Source: Patescibacteria group bacterium (GTDB taxonomy: Bacteria > Patescibacteriota > Minisyncoccia > Minisyncoccales > CG1-02-41-26). Taken from it: 7,730 nt of DNA. Both the position numbers and the translations under genes were made by a program. This document shows positions 5,252 through 7,730 of the stretch, piece after piece (the stretch's first letter is position 1; every line of letters begins with the position of its first letter). The stretch spans positions 1 through 7,730 of the forward strand of contig JAHJSK010000025.1 in the NCBI GenBank assembly GCA_018830365.1, in the 5' to 3' direction. The notes under the pieces are model-generated. The model searched no databases. It saw nothing but the letters and a program-made list of their open reading frames with translations, and was not told where the DNA came from.

Positions 5252-5887
5252 TTAATCGTTTGATAATAAATATGATTCCAAAATCGTGTATACGGGCCCA
5301 CCTTTTTTTAATTTGCTTTCCATTATTTCAATTGACTTGATTGGAAAATTTAAAAAAATATCTTTTTCAATTTCCGGTCTTTCTTCCGGCTCAATTTGCC
5401 GCCAAAGCCAAGCATTGATTCTAGCCAAAGTAATATGAGGGCTAAATTCTCTTTTATCATCTTTTCCCAAAATGCCAGCCGCGAATAGCTCTTTTTGCAA
5501 ATTTCCAACAAGTTTTAATAATTCTTTTTCTTTTTCTAATTCCATCCAAATTAAACGCGGCGGCTCAATTTTCGCGGGACCATAACATATTTTTTCAAAT
5601 TTCAAAAATAAGGGCTTCTGGCTTTGAACCACTTTTTTTATTATTTGCGCAATTTGAAAAAATTGATTCTTTTTTATATGACCAATGAAAACCAAAGTAA
5701 GATGCAAATTCTCTTTTTTCACCCAGCGAACCACTCCCCTGCTTTGAGCGATATTTTCAGTCGCGATTTCGTCTATTTCTATTTCATTTAGTTCACTTGG
5801 AAACAAATCTTGAATTTCCTTTTGGAAAATCCCCAATTCTTCTTTTATATTTTCTGACAAATTTATAGCGATAAAAATTCTTGACAT
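5252..5887 (-). CDS. thpR: RNA 2',3'-cyclic phosphodiesterase (2'-5' RNA ligase family, ThpR/LigT)
   Basis: Members of this 2H phosphoesterase family open 2',3'-cyclic phosphates on RNA to 2'-phosphates, and some rejoin tRNA halves through 2'-5' bonds. The two signature HxTx motifs are present: HLTL at 62-65 and HITL at 151-154, the latter in the usual FSPHITLARI context. The N-terminus MSRIFIAINL is typical and supports ATG at 5887, though no Shine-Dalgarno is seen. At 211 residues it is longer than the usual 175-190. The extra length includes an acidic segment around residues 31-50 (NEIEIDEIATENIAQSR) before the conserved RWVKKENLHLTL, perhaps another in-frame insert. It faces the AlaX gene tail to tail, with the plus-strand terminator between them. 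The activity in vivo is unknown for most bacteria. Confidence 0.93.
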   Translation of the reverse strand: MSRIFIAINLSENIKEELGIFQKEIQDLFPSELNEIEIDEIATENIAQSRGVVRWVKKENLHLTLVFIGHIKKNQFFQIAQIIKKVVQSQKPLFLKFEKICYGPAKIEPPRLIWMELEKEKELLKLVGNLQKELFAAGILGKDDKREFSPHITLARINAWLWRQIEPEERPEIEKDIFLNFPIKSIEIMESKLKKGGPVYTILESYLLSND

Positions 5888-6192
5888 TTTTTTATTTTAT
5901 ATTTTCTTGCGATAATCAAGCGAAGCGAGTCCCGCTAAACGAAGCGAGTCCCGCTAAGCGAGGCGAGCCCGCTTCGCCATAGCTTCAGCGAGGCGAGGCG
6001 AGTGCCGAAAATACACCTCGGACATTTGGGTGGGGTTTATTTTATTGAAATTCTATCTAAGTTCTGTTCTAAATAAGCAGGCACGACAAAACTTCACTTC
6101 AGCGTAAGTGGAGCGGGAGAAAGGATTAGAAAAAAATTTCATCCGCACTCACTTTTGCTCTCGCTAACCGCCAAATAATGCTTTTCACTATC
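5888..6192. other. 305-base gap filled with GC-rich repeats
   Basis: I see no credible gene here. The left part (5921-6004) is an island of GC-rich CGAAGCGAG/GCGAGGCGAG repeats. Bases 6014-6037 hold a G-rich stretch (CTCGGACATTTGGGTGGGG). From 6094 to 6155 there are short inverted repeats (CACTT/AAGTG at 6095-6110; GGAT/ATCC at 6123-6144) that could form the 3' hairpin of the minus-strand gene ending at 6193. No T-tailed terminator is clear. A promoter for thpR should lie near 5890-5920, but I cannot assign -35/-10 boxes. Confidence 0.5.
5921..5977. repeat. Three 19-bp tandem repeats (CGAAGCGAGTCCCGCTAA type)
   Basis: The units are 5921-5939, 5940-5958 and 5959-5977. The first two differ by one base and the third is degenerate (CGAGGCGAG then CCCGCTTCGC). 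Related GCGAGGCGAG copies continue to about 6003. The unit contains CCCGCTAAGC, also seen in the palindrome at 1423-1437. The block is very GC-rich in an AT-rich setting. Confidence 0.8.
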
Positions 6193-7101
6193 TTACAATC
6201 CAACCAATGTCTTTTTAAAAACTTCTACAACAATGGGCTTCATTTTTTTTAAAGTATGTGATTGCACCGAATTGGTAATCAAAGGAGATGAACCTCTTGA
6301 CCAATCTTCAATAAAAACATCCGCATCAATTGAGTTCAAACTAGAAAGAAAACCGGTTAATTGTTCTTTATTGAGCGGCACGCTAATATTTAATATTTTC
6401 ATTTTTCGAGTACGTTGATAGTTGCCTAATATAATTCCACTTCCTGCGCAGCTTGCTACCGTATTTTTATTGCCACTAAGTAAACCGCCAACTAATGTCG
6501 GCACGACCACTCCTTGCATGTAATTGACTAAAAATTTCACAACATAAAAATTTTTGTCCGTTGATAAAAGATTCTTTTCACCAGTATGAATTTTTAGCGG
6601 ATCTATCCCAAAAATTATCTCTACTGGCCCGACAGTAATCTTTGATTTATAAACTATAATTTGAGAAAAAGGTGCAGTAATTAATGATCGCCCTGATAAC
6701 AAATTTGCAACAAAAACAAATGCCGCCATTATAATGCTAAATATAACTATCGGCGGGATTACTTTTGAATCAAAAAAATTAAATAGTGGTTGTAACGCTA
6801 TACTTTGAGAAAAAGAAAACAAAAGCCCCATGCAAGGTAAAGACAAAAGAAGAATAATCCATATAGAAATTTTTCTAGAAAAAAGAAAAAAGTAATAGAA
6901 TGGAAAAAATATCAAAAGTAAAATGAAAAATATGATTACTTTTCCATCCAACGCTGGCGGATTAAAAATTGGAAGCAGAATTAAAAAACCAAAAAAGAAA
7001 ATAAAAAACCAACAGATATTCCCTATTAGATGAATCCGTTTCAATATGTTCACTTTATCTTCAATAATTTGTGTTTCCCAAATTTTTTCTTCCATAAGCA
7101 T
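6193..7101 (-). CDS. Membrane protein of unknown function, four helices plus cytoplasmic domain
   Basis: This is a 302-residue protein I do not recognise. Four strong hydrophobic helices lie near residues 24-45, 54-74, 78-98 and 113-134. A mainly soluble C-terminal half follows, from about 140 to 302, with predicted strands (SQIIVYKSKITVGPVEIIFGI) and a Gly-rich patch (VVPTLVGGLLSG) that might touch the membrane. The base composition is very AT-rich, in line with the host genome. Two in-frame ATGs exist. AAGGA (7105-7109 on the complement) is only 3 bases from the ATG at 7101 but 9 bases from the one at 7095, so the protein may really start MEEKIWE. It lies downstream of a peptidoglycan-binding gene, separated by a structured leader, and could be in the same operon; a cell-envelope role is only a guess. 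Confidence 0.75.
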   Translation of the reverse strand: MLMEEKIWETQIIEDKVNILKRIHLIGNICWFFIFFFGFLILLPIFNPPALDGKVIIFFILLLIFFPFYYFFLFSRKISIWIILLLSLPCMGLLFSFSQSIALQPLFNFFDSKVIPPIVIFSIIMAAFVFVANLLSGRSLITAPFSQIIVYKSKITVGPVEIIFGIDPLKIHTGEKNLLSTDKNFYVVKFLVNYMQGVVVPTLVGGLLSGNKNTVASCAGSGIILGNYQRTRKMKILNISVPLNKEQLTGFLSSLNSIDADVFIEDWSRGSSPLITNSVQSHTLKKMKPIVVEVFKKTLVGL

Positions 7102-7107
7102 TAATCC

Positions 7108-7251
7108 TTAAAATCAAAATGTAAAATTTCAAGAGACCCGATCTCTTTCAAACTGAATAAAAACAAACCTGCCTGTCGGCAGACAGACCTGCCTGTCGGC
7201 AGACAGGTTAAAAGAGGTCAGGATATCTTTTTTAAAACATTTTGGTTTTAA
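7108..7251 (-). promoter_or_regulatory. Structured leader with nested and competing hairpins
   Basis: Three layers of pairing fill the gap between two minus-strand genes. The outer stem is 7108-7122 with 7237-7251 (about 15 bp, one G-T pair). The middle stem is 7140-7148 with 7211-7219 (9 bp, one G-T). Inside lies the 20-bp tandem repeat with its own palindromes. Bases 7142-7147 can alternatively pair with 7131-7136 (AAGAGA/TCTCTT, 5-base loop), which excludes the middle stem. The outer stem reaches into the AAGGA ribosome-binding site of the downstream gene. This could be an attenuator, a terminator remnant or a collapsed repeat; no known riboswitch is recognised. Confidence 0.4.
7167..7206. 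repeat. Two perfect 20-bp tandem repeats, each palindromic
   Basis: The units are 7167-7186 and 7187-7206, identical, built on CCTGCCTGTCGGCAGACAG. Each contains CTGTC/GACAG and TGCC/GGCA inverted pairs, and the second, extended to 7208, has ACCTG/CAGGT ends. The GC-rich sequence in an AT-rich gap resembles the dispersed palindromic repeats common in Parcubacteria-type genomes (from memory, not searched). Confidence 0.85.
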
Positions 7252-7261
7252 AGTTTCGTAA

Positions 7262-7730
7262 TTATTTTACGCCAATGAAAATATTTTCATTCAAATATTT
7301 TCTAGTATACGGCCCAAAAAAACCAGTGGGATTTGATAGTCCCAACGGCTCTAAAATTTGAGTTTTATATTGACTCTGAAATTTCATCACTGCTTTTTTA
7401 GTGGCTGGACCAAAATAACTAGTCACGCCAATCTCACTCTCCCAAAAACCTTCGTTTATTAGCAGTTGCTGTAAAATTTTAACATCATTGTTTTTCATTC
7501 CGATCCTTAAATTGCTTTGCAAAAATTGAGGAAAAAGCATTAAATCCTTAATAATCTCGCTTAATTTGCCAGCCATTTCAAACCTTCTCACAATTACATT
7601 GCCGTCAAATAAAACTGCTAAATCCTGCGAAACATCTTTTAGCTCGGCATTGGTCAGCTTAATATCAACCCCGTTGTCATCTACCCAATAATTGTGGCTT
7701 CCCTGCCAAATCTGACTTGGCAGTTTCAAA
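7262..7730 (-). CDS. Peptidoglycan-binding (PG_binding_1) domain protein, 5' end beyond window
   Basis: At least 155 residues read in one frame from the right edge to the TAA at 7262. The first codons visible (TTG AAA) are unlikely to be the start, so the N-terminus lies outside. Visible residues about 74-147 match a peptidoglycan-binding type 1 domain: LRIGMKNNDVKILQQLL, then the TSYFGPATKKAVMKFQ block and GFFGPYTRKYLNENI, with the usual GxFGxxT pattern twice. The preceding segment (VDDNGVDIKLTNAELKDVSQDL) is not recognised. Such domains anchor exported or surface proteins to the cell wall, often beside hydrolase domains; the missing N-terminal part would decide its function. It is followed by the structured leader and the 302-residue membrane gene on the same strand. 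Confidence 0.88.
   Translation of the reverse strand, partial: LKLPSQIWQGSHNYWVDDNGVDIKLTNAELKDVSQDLAVLFDGNVIVRRFEMAGKLSEIIKDLMLFPQFLQSNLRIGMKNNDVKILQQLLINEGFWESEIGVTSYFGPATKKAVMKFQSQYKTQILEPLGLSNPTGFFGPYTRKYLNENIFIGVK

Noticed and set aside
5921..5977. CRISPR array
   Set aside because: Units are directly adjacent with no unique spacers and no cas genes are present. The same applies to 7167-7206.
5954..6025. A 23-codon minus-strand reading frame starting MSEVYFRHS
   Set aside because: It is made almost wholly of the GC-rich repeats, has no ribosome-binding site, and is more easily explained as chance reading of repeat sequence.
6233..6418. Plus-strand open frame opposite the 302-residue membrane gene
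   Set aside because: Short antisense shadow with no motif or ribosome-binding site.

Overview
The window looks like a piece of an AT-rich genome of the Candidate Phyla Radiation (Patescibacteria, probably Parcubacteria-like). This is an inference from several things together: long A/T runs, mostly no Shine-Dalgarno sequences, a compact murC, small conserved membrane proteins of unknown role, an ATP-cone/nuclease protein of a type I recall from these genomes, and many short GC-rich palindromic or tandem repeats both between and inside genes. No rRNA, tRNA, CRISPR array or transposase is visible.

Layout. Most genes lie on the minus strand. From left to right: a partial gene for an ATP-cone + PD-(D/E)xK nuclease + helix-hairpin-helix-like protein (1-794, running off the left edge); a strong hairpin terminator (884-918); a one-pass membrane protein with an acidic tail (935-1180); a repeat-rich gap with hairpins (1257-1450); murC (1451-2929); and a roughly seven-helix membrane protein (2982-3599). 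The strand then switches. A radical SAM/SPASM gene lacking its N-terminal third (3567-4442) and an alanyl-tRNA editing protein of the AlaX type (4479-5126) lie on the plus strand and end at a textbook terminator (5132-5171). The minus strand then resumes with thpR/ligT (5252-5887), a 305-base repeat-rich gap, a 302-residue membrane protein (6193-7101), a structured 160-base leader with a 20-bp tandem repeat, and the C-terminal part of a peptidoglycan-binding protein (7262-7730).

The most notable region is the plus-strand block of about 3.58-5.17 kb. It is richer in GC (hand counts of 42-47% in two 60-base lines, against 20-37% in sampled flanking lines), carries a strong AAGGAGGT ribosome-binding site, and begins in the middle of a radical SAM domain, directly against the 5' end of a minus-strand gene that has lost an obvious ATG start. 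This looks like an inserted or recombined foreign fragment, or an assembly join. The SPASM half is complete (all seven cysteines), but the CX3CX2C cluster site that makes a radical SAM enzyme work is absent from the window.

A second theme is repeat invasion. murC carries at least five short, in-frame, repeat-like inserts, one with 7-bp terminal inverted repeats, at places where related MurC proteins have short loops. MurC, the peptidoglycan-binding protein and possibly the small membrane proteins fit a cell-envelope theme. ThpR and the nuclease are housekeeping or nucleic-acid genes without an obvious link to it.
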